The translations under genes and the position numbers were made by a program. This document shows, piece by piece, positions 38,201-49,241 of a DNA stretch of 64,000 nt. Source of the stretch: Oxytricha trifallax (taxonomy: Eukaryota; Ciliophora; Spirotrichea; Sporadotrichida; Oxytrichidae); assembly GCA_000711775.1 (NCBI GenBank), contig ARYC01003482.1, forward strand, positions 1-64,000, read 5' to 3'. The notes under the pieces were generated by a model that did not search any database, was not told the origin of the DNA, and saw only the letters and a program-made list of their open reading frames with translations. The stretch's first letter is position 1. Each line of letters begins with the position of its first letter.

Positions 38201-38351
38201 AAACATATAAGACAGTAAAGAATAAATACAAAAAAGCAGAAACGATTAAAATGGGAAATAAAACAATGAAAAAGGTATACTTAAGAAATACAGTGGGAAA
38301 CATAATAGCACCAAGAAATTTGATGAATTGGAGAGCTTTAACTAAGATTGA
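35241..38351 (+). pseudogene. Gene A3: 3' third of a gene A copy
   Basis: A tandem copy of the A2 tail: membrane segments (NIYFLAYWLLMFVSILFRIH), the cytosolic tail (SLVRGLTKTSRNFDKNTNQT; SDDNNFQIPNN; DLLMQGKIHSQNKNAVENLN) and TGA at 38349-38351. All earlier domains are missing, because similarity starts inside an A2 interruption (near 29265). The reading frame of the tail is intact and nearly identical to A2 from 37197 onward. It cannot be a complete gene by itself; it may be a dead fragment or could donate alternative last segments to A2 during rearrangement (speculative). Confidence 0.75.
36741..37197 (+). other. IES in A3 enlarged by a coding-like insert, pointer GAAGAT
   Basis: Pointer GAAGAT at 36735-36740 and 37192-37197, equivalent to the 90-bp IES of A2, but 457 bp long. 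The last ~90 bp match the A2 IES; the first ~370 bp are extra. This insert is less AT-rich and has coding-like frames: one reads KPKDGVHGAAGYSPQVTKNI and on to LLTGVAASVERKLERHQEK between TGA codons (36797-36976), another reads SSEQQNRNGQIEKIMKDIGK followed by a hydrophobic stretch. It may be a segment of another gene parked inside an IES. No homologue recognised. Confidence 0.6.
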
Positions 38352-39008
38352 ATAATAGACATTATATAAATACATTTCAATAGTTTACATCTATATTTAA
38401 TTTAATCATTATAAGCTATTTTTACTTATTAATACCTTAATAGTTAAGTTCTGGAATAATTAAACTTATGAAATTATTAATAAATAAGTTAATAAATCGA
38501 CATAAGTGGATTTGAGAGAGAGTAAATAAATTTAAACAATAACATACAATCTAAACAGTTCAATATCATCTCTATTGTATTATACATATAAGGCTTATTT
38601 TAATTAATGCATATTTTTCTCACATTTTGTTCGTTTAAATTTGGATAAATATAAAAAAGATATTAGTAAATATATCATGTATGATCTTATTCGTTAAGAT
38701 TAATTTTATAATTAAACCTAAAGACAAAATTCATTTATTAATTATTCCATAAAAAATTAATAATCTGCCATTTTGAAAATGAAAAATTTCTCAATTATAT
38801 TTGAAATGAATTAAAGGAGAATGGTTAAAAAAAATTAAGAAAATAAGCCTTTATATTTAATTAAATTTTTCGAATTAAATTATTGATTAAATTTATTTTT
38901 ACTCAGTCTCTTCAAATCTCCAAAAATCGGCTTTAACGAATGATTATCAAATTATTTTTCTGATATTAAAGTAATAATAAGAATAATTTAAGTAATTAAA
39001 GTGTAGTT
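38352..39008. other. Convergent intergenic spacer A3 / gene B
   Basis: AT-rich; diverged counterpart of 32005-32705. No gene or RNA seen. Confidence 0.6.
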
Positions 39009-42000
39009 TCATTGAGCTGGTTCTGTGCTGTTAACTTTTGTGTAAAGATCAATTGGAAAGATCAAACTGCCGTCTACTGACACAGTTGGGTTGCTAGTCA
39101 TATTTAAGTAAAGATACAACTCATCTCTGAATAATTCAATTGGTCTCCAGTAAACTAAAAAACATACAAATAATTAATTTTATGGTTTATCTTTAAAGCT
39201 AAATAGTTTACTACTTAATCTTGAAAATTGTAAATATTAACTTAAAATGGATTTTGGAAGAAAGTTTTGATTAGATGGTGGATTAATTTATATATTTTAT
39301 CTAAAAAATAATATTACATTTGATCTTATCGTTAATTCTGTCATTAACAGCTCGAGGGGCTTGCTAATTGATCTAATTCTATATTCTGTCTATATAGCCC
39401 TGTAGTCTAAATATCTCAATGAAATTTTCAACTAAATTAGTCAAGAAAGTAGTTTCTCCGCTTGTCTCCGAGATTACTAACTCGCACTAATCATTGTCTA
39501 AATTTAGATTTATCGATTCAACTATTAATTTATATATGAATAATTTTAGGAATTGAATTTAAGTCGAATTATAAATTATAGAAAAACTGCAATTTAAGGA
39601 CAATAAAGTTAATAATTGCAGAGACCAGAGTAGAAATTCATAAAATTCATTATTTTTTAAAGAATCACTTATTTTCAATATATAAAAGCATTAAAGTTAT
39701 GATAGAGTGCTCAAATTATTATTTTGTATATTTATAATAACAAAAATTGACGATAAACTCTGAGTTTCTATCGTCATCTAGGTCGCAAGTCAAGTTAAAT
39801 CTATAGTCGGTGTCTCTATATCTCACATCCCCGTTTAATAAAAGTTGGTAGTTATTTAAAGTTATGCGCATGTTAGTTTCATTAGTGTGTCTTCCATTCC
39901 ATAGTTGCTAAACTTTCATAAAAATAATTGTAAGAAAAAATTTAGACAATAACATAAATTTGAAAGTGTGAGAAATTATGAGTTTAGGGATCTCTTATGT
40001 TTATCTGAATTTAGTTAAGTTTGACATCTTCCCCAACAATGATTTTCTCCTGTATTACTTCGGGAGTCAAGTAATTTATAGTCATAAGCTCCCTGTAGAT
40101 AAAGGATCTTACCCATTTATTTTCTATCCAAACATTCAAATCGCTACTTTTGTCCTGAGTATTATTAGAAAAATCTTATGATAAAAAAATGAGAAAACTT
40201 ACAAATAAATTTGCCAATTCTTATAAAAATCAGATTAAAATGGATTTAAATTTCTTATTAATATAATAAATAAAAGAGAATTAGTGAAGGCTTTAAAATC
40301 ATTTGGAATAGTAGTACTAGCATTTTAGCTCTAAGTCTAATTTTACTAATCCTGAGGTAATATTAAGTAGGGGTCTACGCTTGCATAATTGCCACTGTTT
40401 GCTGCATCACTAAGCGGGATCCCCCCACAATTCTGGAATTTCCGATCGTTCCAGAATTAAAAACTCCAGCACCATGCTGGAATTCCATCATGAATCTGGA
40501 ATTTCAGGTAATTTTATTAAAATGATTACTATTTTTTGAAAGAAAATTCTGAAAATGACTTATAATTTCAAATTTTTCTAATCACTTTATAACTTGAGGA
40601 AAAAAAATTATTTTATTTAATATATGCTTTAATTTTTTCTGAAATTTATTTTTTCTACAACTTATAATAATTTACAATCGCATAAATTCGAATAAATTTT
40701 AATCACATTTTTTCCTCATCTATACAATTCAGATATCTTTCTGTGCAAATAAGATGTTGAATAATTCTAAGGACTTAGTCAATTATCACAAATTTAAACT
40801 CTCATAATTTCTAAATTAGTAAAATAATTCCTACAGATATAACTATTATATAAAATGAACATATATTTCCCATACTCAAATCAGCTTATAAATTTAAGTC
40901 TTTATGAAATAAACATTTAATATTTGAGAATAATCAAGCTGTGAATCAATCATTGACTTTATCCTATTATTTTGATTTCTTAATTACATTTTTAATATGA
41001 AAAGTTTACAAAGAAAGACCACAGTCAACTCCATAATTTGCATTTACATGCTAAATTAAAAGTATATTATTTCACTGTTATTATCTATTATTTATTAAGT
41101 AATTTACTTGGTAGAATGTCAATTTATAGTTATAAAATTTTATTTCTATCTTTAAATAATAGTTAATGAATATTTTTCTCGATATTCAATTTTCTAATGA
41201 GAAGACTTTTTAGTTCAAATCTATTAAGATTATTAATTCTTGAAGTATAAATGTTTTATCATAAACACCCTCACAGAAGATGTTTAGTTTTACTATAAAT
41301 TTATATATAATACTTAGGATTTCACAATTCTTAAATTGCAGTATTGTTGGAATACATTTGAATTTTGAAAATTAATTAAAATTAAATTGATTAAAATATA
41401 GTTCGTGGCAGTTAACTTTCTGGAAACCTAAACAATATGGTACTTGTTCGATAGAAAATTCAAAATTAGCTGGATTTTACTATTGGCGGTACCCTTCTTT
41501 CTCATCCCTGAAGCGAGTTAACGCAACTTTAATTTTTGGTGATTTGTTTAGTTGATTTTAAAGCTAAAATTAAATAGCGTTAACTCTCTTCATGGTTTGA
41601 AGGTTTCCAGAAAGTTAACTGCCAATAATTTCAATTATTTGTAATTTAATTTTAATTAATTTTCCAAATTCAAATGTATTCCTACAATACCTTATTTACT
41701 TTAGTAATTAAAAACAGTGTAGGAATTGGACTTTAAATTGAAAAATCTTTATTTTAATGATCCTATATAAATAAAATTTGGTGGTAAAATTATCTCTAAC
41801 GATTAAATATTAACCGGATATTGTTACGTTAGTTAAGTATTTCAAGATAATACTTGCGTTAATAAATGAAAGAACTTTAATAAATATAATATGATAACAT
41901 ATTGTAACGAGTTGTACAATAATTACAGATGGTTTGATTGTAAAATGGAACTTATATCCGTTAATCAAGGGTATACAGAAGTATTATAAAAAAAGCAGAA

Positions 42001-44530
42001 ACTTGAGTTTAGATAAGAACTAATAAATTGAGAACACTTCGAATCATCTCACATTCAAATAAGAAATATATATATATATATATAGATTTATAACTGATTG
42101 ATCCTAGCCTAACATGAATAAGAGTTCTTAGAAGTCTTATATACAGAAAAGTCCTGAGTTTATTAAATAAATGATAATGACTCATTGATTATTAAAATAA
42201 TTATATTATTACAATGAGATTAGAGTTATAAAATTTTATTAGTTAAATAAAGAAAAAATTTTAGTGCAAAAAAAGCTCTTAAAAAATATTTTTTTATAAT
42301 TTTATTGAGTACGAAACTTCCCCCAAATTTTTATTCTTACTTTATATTTCATTAATGAGAAAAAAAATATGATTTTATAAAAAAATTAATATTAAAGAAT
42401 TGATCACCAGGGATTCCAGAATGATTCTGGAATTTTTGGTGATTCGAGAATGATTCTGGAACGATTGGAAATTCCAGAATTGTGGGGGGATCCACTAAGC
42501 GAAATTGATCTATTGTCATTAAAAAAGCCGCCAACCTCGATAAAGAATTGGAAAAAAGTCTAATTAACCTATCCACCATTAATTAATAAAAATTAAAATA
42601 CTGATTAACCTAGATTAAAAGTGATAAACGAATTAATATTTTTATAAGACAAGCAATATCTTCTGAAGAGTTTGATTGTTAGAATACAAAGAATGAGTCA
42701 TTTTATACACTCATATAATATACAATATAATCGTCAACAGTGAGTTAAGTTAAATTTTCACTTATATAGGCATTTATTGAGCCTGCCTATCTGTTGAGCG
42801 TTCACAAATAAAATTAATCAAGAAAAATTTTTATGTTTAATCTACCCCCCACTATTTATTAATTAAATTCTAAAATCATAATAATTATAGATTGCGTTGA
42901 GTCTCTCATTAATAGCTCCAACCAATAGCTAGTTAGTTTCATTATTAGTTGGCAGTGCTTCAAAAGTCTGGTTTTCAGGAGTTGAATTTGAAGCCAGGAA
43001 AATTGTTAGATTTTATGCTACAGATGAACTATTGATGTAGCTTATTAACATTTTATTTAAAAAGGCCAGAATTTATAGATTAAATTTTATAGATATATAG
43101 TTAAAATATTTCACAAAATATATAAAGCTTATTTAAGGAACGATTGTGTAGTATGCGGTATTGTTAGTATCTAGAGTTACATTTATAGTAACAGTCAAAT
43201 TTAATTAAATATCTTTTAAATATCAAATTGTGAGTATTTGAGTTAAATAATTTTATAAATTTTCGACTGTTATTCTCCAGGGTGTTAAGTTAGTGCTATT
43301 AGTATCTGTCTAATTCGTACTATTATTAATGCAATATATTTATACTTGAGAATTTATTTAATAAATTAAATAACTTTCTTATCAAAGTTGTCAAAATTTA
43401 ATGAGTTAATCACATTAATAGATAAATCAAAATAGCTTGACTTTTTATAGCCGCTCTATTTTATATAAATTTGGAGAATATTATCTCTATATTAATAGAA
43501 TGATCCATATTCATTCAATTTTACTTTCTTATTATAGTTTAGTTCATATCTTCATGGTAAACAATAAAAATAAGATTGTAAAAAAAAATTTGCCTTATTA
43601 TTTTTTAGAGTTATAAAGCGTCGAAATTAGCATTCTTAATACTAAAATTTAATGTTTGAGTATCATGTTTATTCAATTTACAAAGTCGAATGAATTTCTC
43701 AAATATTAGTATCATTCGAGGATTCACCACCACCTTTTAAAAAAAATTATATTACACTTTGTAGAGCTGTTTAGTTTAATAAATTATTAAATGAGATAAA
43801 CAATATAGTAATACTTTTTATTTTTTACCACCTCCAAGAATACTATCATCCAAAAACCCATCGCATTAAATATTAACATTGCTCAATTGCAAACCGATTC
43901 CATTTGCAAATGTAAATCCCTCACTTGAATTCAAAATCTACCCTTCACTTGATAAATTGAATACAGTAATCGAAATATTTGTTGAATTTTGCAAAATACA
44001 TGTTACATTTTGTAGTAAAATTTCTGTCGCATTGGATTCTAAAATTAGTAATAATCAACGTTGAATATTCTAGAACTTTGATATAAGAAATAAGAAAGGA
44101 ATTGCTTCATTATTTGTAAAAAACAGGCTTCAAAAACTTTATAATAATACTTACGGGTAGTTGTATTTTCCGTGGTGCTATTATCTGTTGTATTGCTACT
44201 AGCACTTGGCGATAGAGATAATGAACTAAACGTAAGGTTGCTGAATAATCCTGAAGTGACTCCGTATTCAATAGTGTCATTTACTAGTTCTACTATGGCC
44301 TACTACTTTAAAGAGAAGAAAAAGGCAGGATATGTCTAAAATACTTGTTAGGTCACTTCTGTTGTATTTTAGTCTTGAGCTAAAAAAATGTTTAAGGATT
44401 ATGGGTTTTCGGAATGGAAGAGATTTTAAATTTGTTTATAGTTTAAGTTTGAAACACTCATACCTTAAGCGAAGGCGCTAAAAGCTAAGATTATTGAAAA
44501 TATCAAAAGACAAGGTTTGTAAAATTTCAT
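39009..44530 (-). CDS. Gene B: secreted Asn-rich, beta-helix-like protein
   Basis: ATG 44530 starts a signal peptide (MKFYKPCLLIFSIILAFSAF), then an intron GTATGA...TTTTAG and QDQNTTEVTQQVFQTYPAFF. Many N-x-S/T sequons follow (LSPSASSNTTDNSTTENTTT). Middle segments have short beta-strand repeats such as NVTCILQNSTNISITVFNLS and FANGIGLQLSNVNIQCDG, suggesting a parallel beta-helix. Later: NSTPENQTFEALPTNNETNQ, DNRSISLSDAANSGNYASVD, LTCDLDDDRNSEFIV, and the C-terminus PIDLYTKVNSTEPAQ with TGA at 39011-39009. No membrane span recognised at the C-terminus. It is split by a transposon-type IES (40417-42493) and several introns/IESs whose exact ends I did not fix. Family unknown; probably an extracellular or vesicular glycoprotein (inference). 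Confidence 0.78.
40417..42493. mobile_element. hAT-like DNA element acting as IES in gene B
   Basis: Inverted ends GGATCCCCCCACAATTCTGG (and complement at the right), ~41 bp nearly identical, with further CTGGAATTCCAG-type palindromes inward. An 8-bp target duplication ACTAAGCG lies at 40409-40416 and 42494-42501, the length typical of hAT elements. Removing the element plus one duplication restores the minus-strand frame: NDNRSISLSDAANSGNYA. No transposase ORF inside; the element contains a foldback MITE (41344-41687) and a TA run (42066-42084). Its ends are related to those of the 33038-34898 element. Confidence 0.87.
41344..41687. mobile_element. Foldback MITE copy nested in the hAT-like element
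   Basis: Ends TTGTTGGAATACATTTGAA and TTCAAATGTATTCCTACAA, flanked by TA on both sides (41342-41343, 41688-41689). Inner inverted blocks include GTTAACTTTCTGGAAACC and GGTTTCCAGAAAGTTAAC. The right arm lacks ~85 bp present in the left arm (the GGTACC...CCATATTG part kept in the copy at 57747-58160), so this copy is internally deleted. Confidence 0.82.
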
Positions 44531-45060
44531 CTGCTGTAACAATTAGTTTTGATTTTAAGTATTTTTAATCTTTTAATATGTGGTTTAAGATTAAATGACG
44601 TCAACAAAATGATACTATAAATATCTTTAATAAAATCCTTATTTAACCCAAATATTTCTTAGAAGACAAATATTACATAAAATTTAGGTAGTAAAACCCA
44701 AAAAATTAATAATTGAATTTTGATTTATTTATCATTCTTTTCAATAAAATATATTAAAAAAATTAGAAAAAAAAATTTATGGATATACTTTACTTTATAT
44801 GTTGTTTATTTTTTTCATTTATTTTTAATTGACTCTTAATTGTTAGTAAAAATGAAAAGTTTGAATCTTTTTAATATTTTATATCATTTTAACCTATGTG
44901 AATTTGTAATTTTCAATATTTTCTATACACTTTTTTATTTATATTTCACATTTTTTTATTTTATATCAAAATTACGTAAAAAATTTATGAAATCAAAGGT
45001 AATAATTAGATTAAAGAAATCTTTATTGTCGTATTTTTATTTAATTCATGAAAAGAGTGA
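44531..45060. other. Spacer between gene B start and GH63 3' end
   Basis: AT-rich; holds the promoter of gene B and the 3' flank of the glucosidase. A 93-codon plus-strand frame here overlaps the glucosidase end antisense and looks non-coding. Confidence 0.55.
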
Positions 45061-47071
45061 TCAAATATACTTTTCATTCATGATTAATAGCATCAAAGTT
45101 GTCCAACCTGAGAAGGGATGAGAGTATTGACCCTGTCCTGTGACATCGTTGAAATTTTCGTAGAGTAAGTGCTGTGGTTCCCAGTTATCGTAGATTACCT
45201 AAGCTAAATTTTATTTATATTAAAAAAACCATAAATACTGAAATTTATCAATATATACTATCAAACCTACCATAATTGATATGAAAAGAAAATTGACCAA
45301 CGATATAATTTAAATAGAAAAATATTTTAACTATAATTTTTTAAGCCAAATTCTGTCTGACTACTTGATAGTAATCCTTTGGTGTCTTAATTGTACCATC
45401 TTCACTGAGAGGGTCTCTGGGGGTATAATCCAAATAGTATTTATAAAGTCCCCTTAAAACTAGGTAGTTCACTGATACCCAGATAGGGCCACGCCAGTAT
45501 CCAGTTCCAGGGAAGTATTCTAGATCCCTAGTTGACACTCCTCTTAAACCATATGGTGAAAAGATTTTCAAAAATATCAATGTAGTTATTTGAAATAAAC
45601 AAAATAGTCTTTAATGATTTAAAGATAGTATCTGCGTCTACTCCGAATCTGAGAGTATCCTCTAAGCGATCAAGGTTGCCTTAGAAAAGATTAAATGCTA
45701 CTGGGAACATGTTTATGATATTTATAATGAACAAAAGAGGGATAAGTAAAGGTGTTTTGTATAGAAATGTTTGAATAAATAAATTTCAATTAAAGGATAC
45801 CAGTATTAGCAGAAAAATCATTCAAAGTTTTATATCTTCTCTTTACGCTTGATGCTAAATATCTTCTATCATAAGCAGTAAATTAAAATAAAAATTTAAT
45901 CTAAAAGATCTCAATTATAAATAACAAATGTTATAATAAATGAGTCATCTTGCAGAAACAATTTATCATCTTGATTAGCTTAATTCTAATCAAAAATTTC
46001 ATTTTAGCTTGGCATAGGAGGATTTTCTTCATAAATCAAACGGTCAGTATATAGCCCAGTATCTGAATCATAACACCAGGTTCTGAATTAACTCAAAGCC
46101 ACACTTGCCATATTTCTGTAATCATCACTGGTCTTATTTGAAATTCTATGATGAACAATTCCCTCTACCTCATTAATTAATATAAATTACTTTTATATAT
46201 AAGTCATCTAAGAATGTAGCCATGAATTTGGCAAAGGTAATCATCCAGCCTTGTAAGTCGCTATGAACACTTTTCTTCAATCCCTCCCTGAAACCCCTTG
46301 GGTAGTCATCTAAACCTGAACTTAGAGCTCCATCTTTTGTATTATCAAGCCACTAGTAAGTACCTTTGAGGTTTTCCCCTGTATTTCCAAGTCTCGAATC
46401 AAACCAATTGAACCATAGTTCCACTCGTGGGTAAATTTTCTCAAGGAAAGTTACTAATCTCGCATCTTGAGTTGTTTAAAGGGACTCTACGAGATACTGA
46501 AGTACAAATATGAAAGAAGGGGGGTTTCCAGCATTTGGATCTTCAAAAAGGTCATAATTCAAGTTTGACTCGGCTTCTTTGCCTCGCATTTGCTCTCTTG
46601 GAATCCATCCATTCTCTTTGATTGAGTTAAACCAATGTACAAATTATTATGCAAATCATTTTTTTTTAACGTATAAATATATTTGTTTCATACATTTATT
46701 AAATGTGAAAGAACATCCATACAAAGTAATTTACTCCATTCAAACCCCTAAAAAATGATTCTAAAAATATTAAAATTCAGGTTTTTTAATTCAAATAATA
46801 TACATATTTGAAAATAAGATAATCTAAAAGATAGATATCAATTTCAAAAAAGTAATATTAAAATTATAATATAAGCAGTAAATGGAATCTTTTATCTTTA
46901 AATATATAAAGATAACTTATTATAATTAAGAAATAAATTTTATATAAATCCATTTAATTAGGAATTTTTTACAAATCAATTTTAATAATTAAGTCTTAGA
47001 ATTTAAAAATCTTAACAACCTAAATATAAAGATTAGATTGACAAGTAATCTATGAATGAAACCCTTCATCC
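45061..47071 (-). CDS. Alpha-glucosidase I (GH63), C-terminal catalytic half
   Basis: Mannosyl-oligosaccharide glucosidase of the ER, which removes the outermost glucose from N-glycans. Reading down the minus strand: DEGFHSQI at 47060, KENGWIPREQMRG (~46610), RVELWFNWFDSRLGNTGENL, SSGLDDYPRG (~46300; by analogy with the GH-G clan this Asp is the likely general acid), TDRLIYEENPPMP, FSPYGLRGVSTRD, YWRGPIWVSVNYLVLRGLY, and finally HLLYENFNDVTGQGQYSHPF then SGWTTLMLLIMNEKYI, ending at TGA 45063. The catalytic-base Glu is probably that of LYENFN, equivalent to LWEQYS in human MOGS. The frame is intact across these segments. The N-terminal half is not upstream on this strand in intact form; it is on the plus strand from 49242. 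Confidence 0.88.
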
Positions 47072-48830
47072 ACAGAAAGCCCCTGGGGAATTTCGGCCTG
47101 GATGGACTGGCGTGAACAAATGAGCAGGCTCGTCATAGTACCAGGGTGCTTTGGGGTCAGTATCGTTCATGATGCGGATGGGGCCGTACATGTGGATCAT
47201 GCCTCCTAAGAGTTATTCATAATAATAATAATAATAATAATAATAATTAAAGTTATGCAAGAATCTCATGTCCAAATGTTTCTGCGAGTGGCATAGTCTT
47301 GACGAAATCCTTGTATTCATCTCCAAAGACACTATCATACCTGTCCTTAAAAGTTTGCTCTGCCTTTGCAATATTAGTGTCAATGCCACTCATCACTGTC
47401 TTGAAATCTTTGTTCATAATTTCGGAGTATGCGTCAGCTTAAGACTTCAAGGTGAATTCTTAAAATTCAAAAATGCTTGAATTTTTGATTTGAATATAAA
47501 ATCTAAAGTAAATCTTTAAAATTTCCAGATTTACACAATTTATTTTTTGTAATTATGAATTTCTGTTTAGTGTACCTAATAGCAAACTATAGTCCATCTA
47601 CTACCTTAGTAGGTCTTTTTTATATAATTTATTATCAAAACCCCTTTATAACAGGCTAAAATTTCAAGTCTAAAAAAGAGAATGTTTGGCTTAGTTGTGT
47701 TAACTAATCCATGCTTATCATTAATTTATGCGTAGTTGTCATTCCATATTTTACTTATTTACCATGTCAAATCTTCACTTACTTCCAAGCCTATCATTCA
47801 AAAACTAAAATTTCTGAGTATTAATCATATCATCATGATAAAAAATGATTGATTTGCCAAATAAGTTTTCTATAAAAAAGTTGTATGGTAGACTAGTTGT
47901 TTTTTTTAATTTTATTTTATGATGAAGTAAATGAAAAATTTAAAATTTACATTTGAGATTTCTCTCTAATGATAGTTTATGAAAAGAGGGTAATTAAAAA
48001 TCATACTTTAATAATATTTTTAAAATGAATCAAAATTTGCATAATTAAATCTAAAAATTGTTTCTTCAACATTTTATTTATATAATTTTTTCAGATTTTA
48101 CTAAATTCCTTAAAGTTTTGTAAATTCTTTATAATGCTAAAGTATATTTAATCATTTTAAAAATAAATAAAGCTACTATCCACTATAGTAAAATAATTAT
48201 TATAACCAGATATACAGAGGAAGAATTGGGTTTTTGATTGAATTACCATCTACTTTTTAGTCTTATTAATTTCAATCATTTCGTAGATTCCTTGTTAAAA
48301 TACTATTTTTAAATAGCATTATAGAAATAAAATCAAATAGTTTAGCGAATTTAATTTATAAACTCATTTAGGTATTTTTATTTTACAATTGTTAAGCATC
48401 GACTTATTGTAGAGCTTTATAGAAAGTCTTTTGATCATTTTGAGTGACTTCGAAAAATCCAGTTTCTTAATCTTACTTTCCCTCTTTTGCTATATAAAGA
48501 ACTGGTGTGCCTTTGAACTAATCTCCATTTAGGTTGAATGTTATAAAATATTGATATATTTATATCATAAAATCAATCTGAATTAGAAATTTGTATAAAA
48601 AATTTGTACAATAATAATTAAAAAATATGTATCACAAAATGTTATTCTGGTAGTCCATCTGGAAATGTACTCATCAATAATTTATGAGGATAATTTTATT
48701 TCATAATATCTTTTTAGAATTCTGTTTCAACTATCATTTGACGATTATCATCGGTGATCTTTTGTTTTGATGCTGAAGTACTTTCATAATGAAAATAAAT
48801 AGGAAGCGTTTACACTTTGAGAAATTTGTT
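47072..48830 (-). pseudogene. GH63 middle region, decaying inverted duplicate
   Basis: Parts of the glucosidase middle domain, homologous to plus-strand segments at 51300-52530: QGIYEMIEI (~48260), ADAYSEIMNKDFKTVMSGID (~47420), GGMIHMYGPIRIMNDTDPKA (~47180). Compared with the plus-strand copy there are single-base losses: one in the segment after QGIYEMIEI, one after PAHLFT (ACGCC for ACTGCC) and one in LWDEG (TGGATG for TGGGATG). Segments ITDDNRQMIVETEFQKDIMK (~48750) and FNLNGDQFKGTPVLYIAKEG (~48520) look intact and have no clear plus-strand counterpart. Sequencing error could mimic the single-base losses; otherwise this copy is degenerating while the plus copy is kept. Confidence 0.7.
47217..47256 (-). 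other. IES with AAT microsatellite, pointer AGTTAT
   Basis: A ~40-bp insert made mainly of AAT repeats, between AGTTAT at 47211-47216 and 47251-47256. Removal gives ILAQLLGGMIHMYG. The plus-strand duplicate has the same junction with a 22-bp IES, so the repeat run has grown here. Confidence 0.8.
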
Positions 48831-49241
48831 ACTTATATTTCATTAAACTTAAACCCATTTTTTCTATATTTAAAATTTTATATTTAATGTATATCAGAGT
48901 TTTTGGGGTTAAAGTATGGATTATTAAAAGCAAGGGTAATATAAACACAATCATCAATAAGTAATAATTTATTATTTATGTTTATGTTTATATAAAAATA
49001 CTACAATTTATTAGGATTGTATGTCTCGACGATATTTAAATATTTTCATTTTCTTGGAATAATAAAATTAAAAAACATTTATTATAAATATAAAAGAATT
49101 TTACTTCACAATTATCTATATTATGAACTATAAAAAATATTTGTAAAAAATTATTAAAAAATATGAATTTATGGCAATTTAGAATATTTATATAGAAACT
49201 AAATCTTACCTTTATAATAATAAATCCTTAATAATTTCAAT
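48831..49241. other. Hinge between oppositely oriented GH63 parts
   Basis: AT-rich, no coding segment seen. It contains the expected promoter/5' flank of the plus-strand GH63 segment. Confidence 0.5.

Larger units (their letters stand above)
35241..39372. repeat. Tandem duplication, second copy (A3 plus gene B 3' end)
   Basis: Second unit of the duplication whose first copy is 29265-33034. Offset is about 5.98 kb at the left edge, growing to 6.35 kb after the larger IES of A3. The boundary with the first unit carries the inverted-repeat element. Confidence 0.85.

Noticed and set aside
42066-42084. TA run as a functional element
   Set aside because: Simple dinucleotide repeat within a transposon interior; nothing else supports a function.
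44840-45121. 93-codon plus-strand frame in standard code
   Set aside because: Its end overlaps the conserved GH63 C-terminus antisense, and the rest is AT-rich Phe/Tyr/Lys sequence typical of chance translation.
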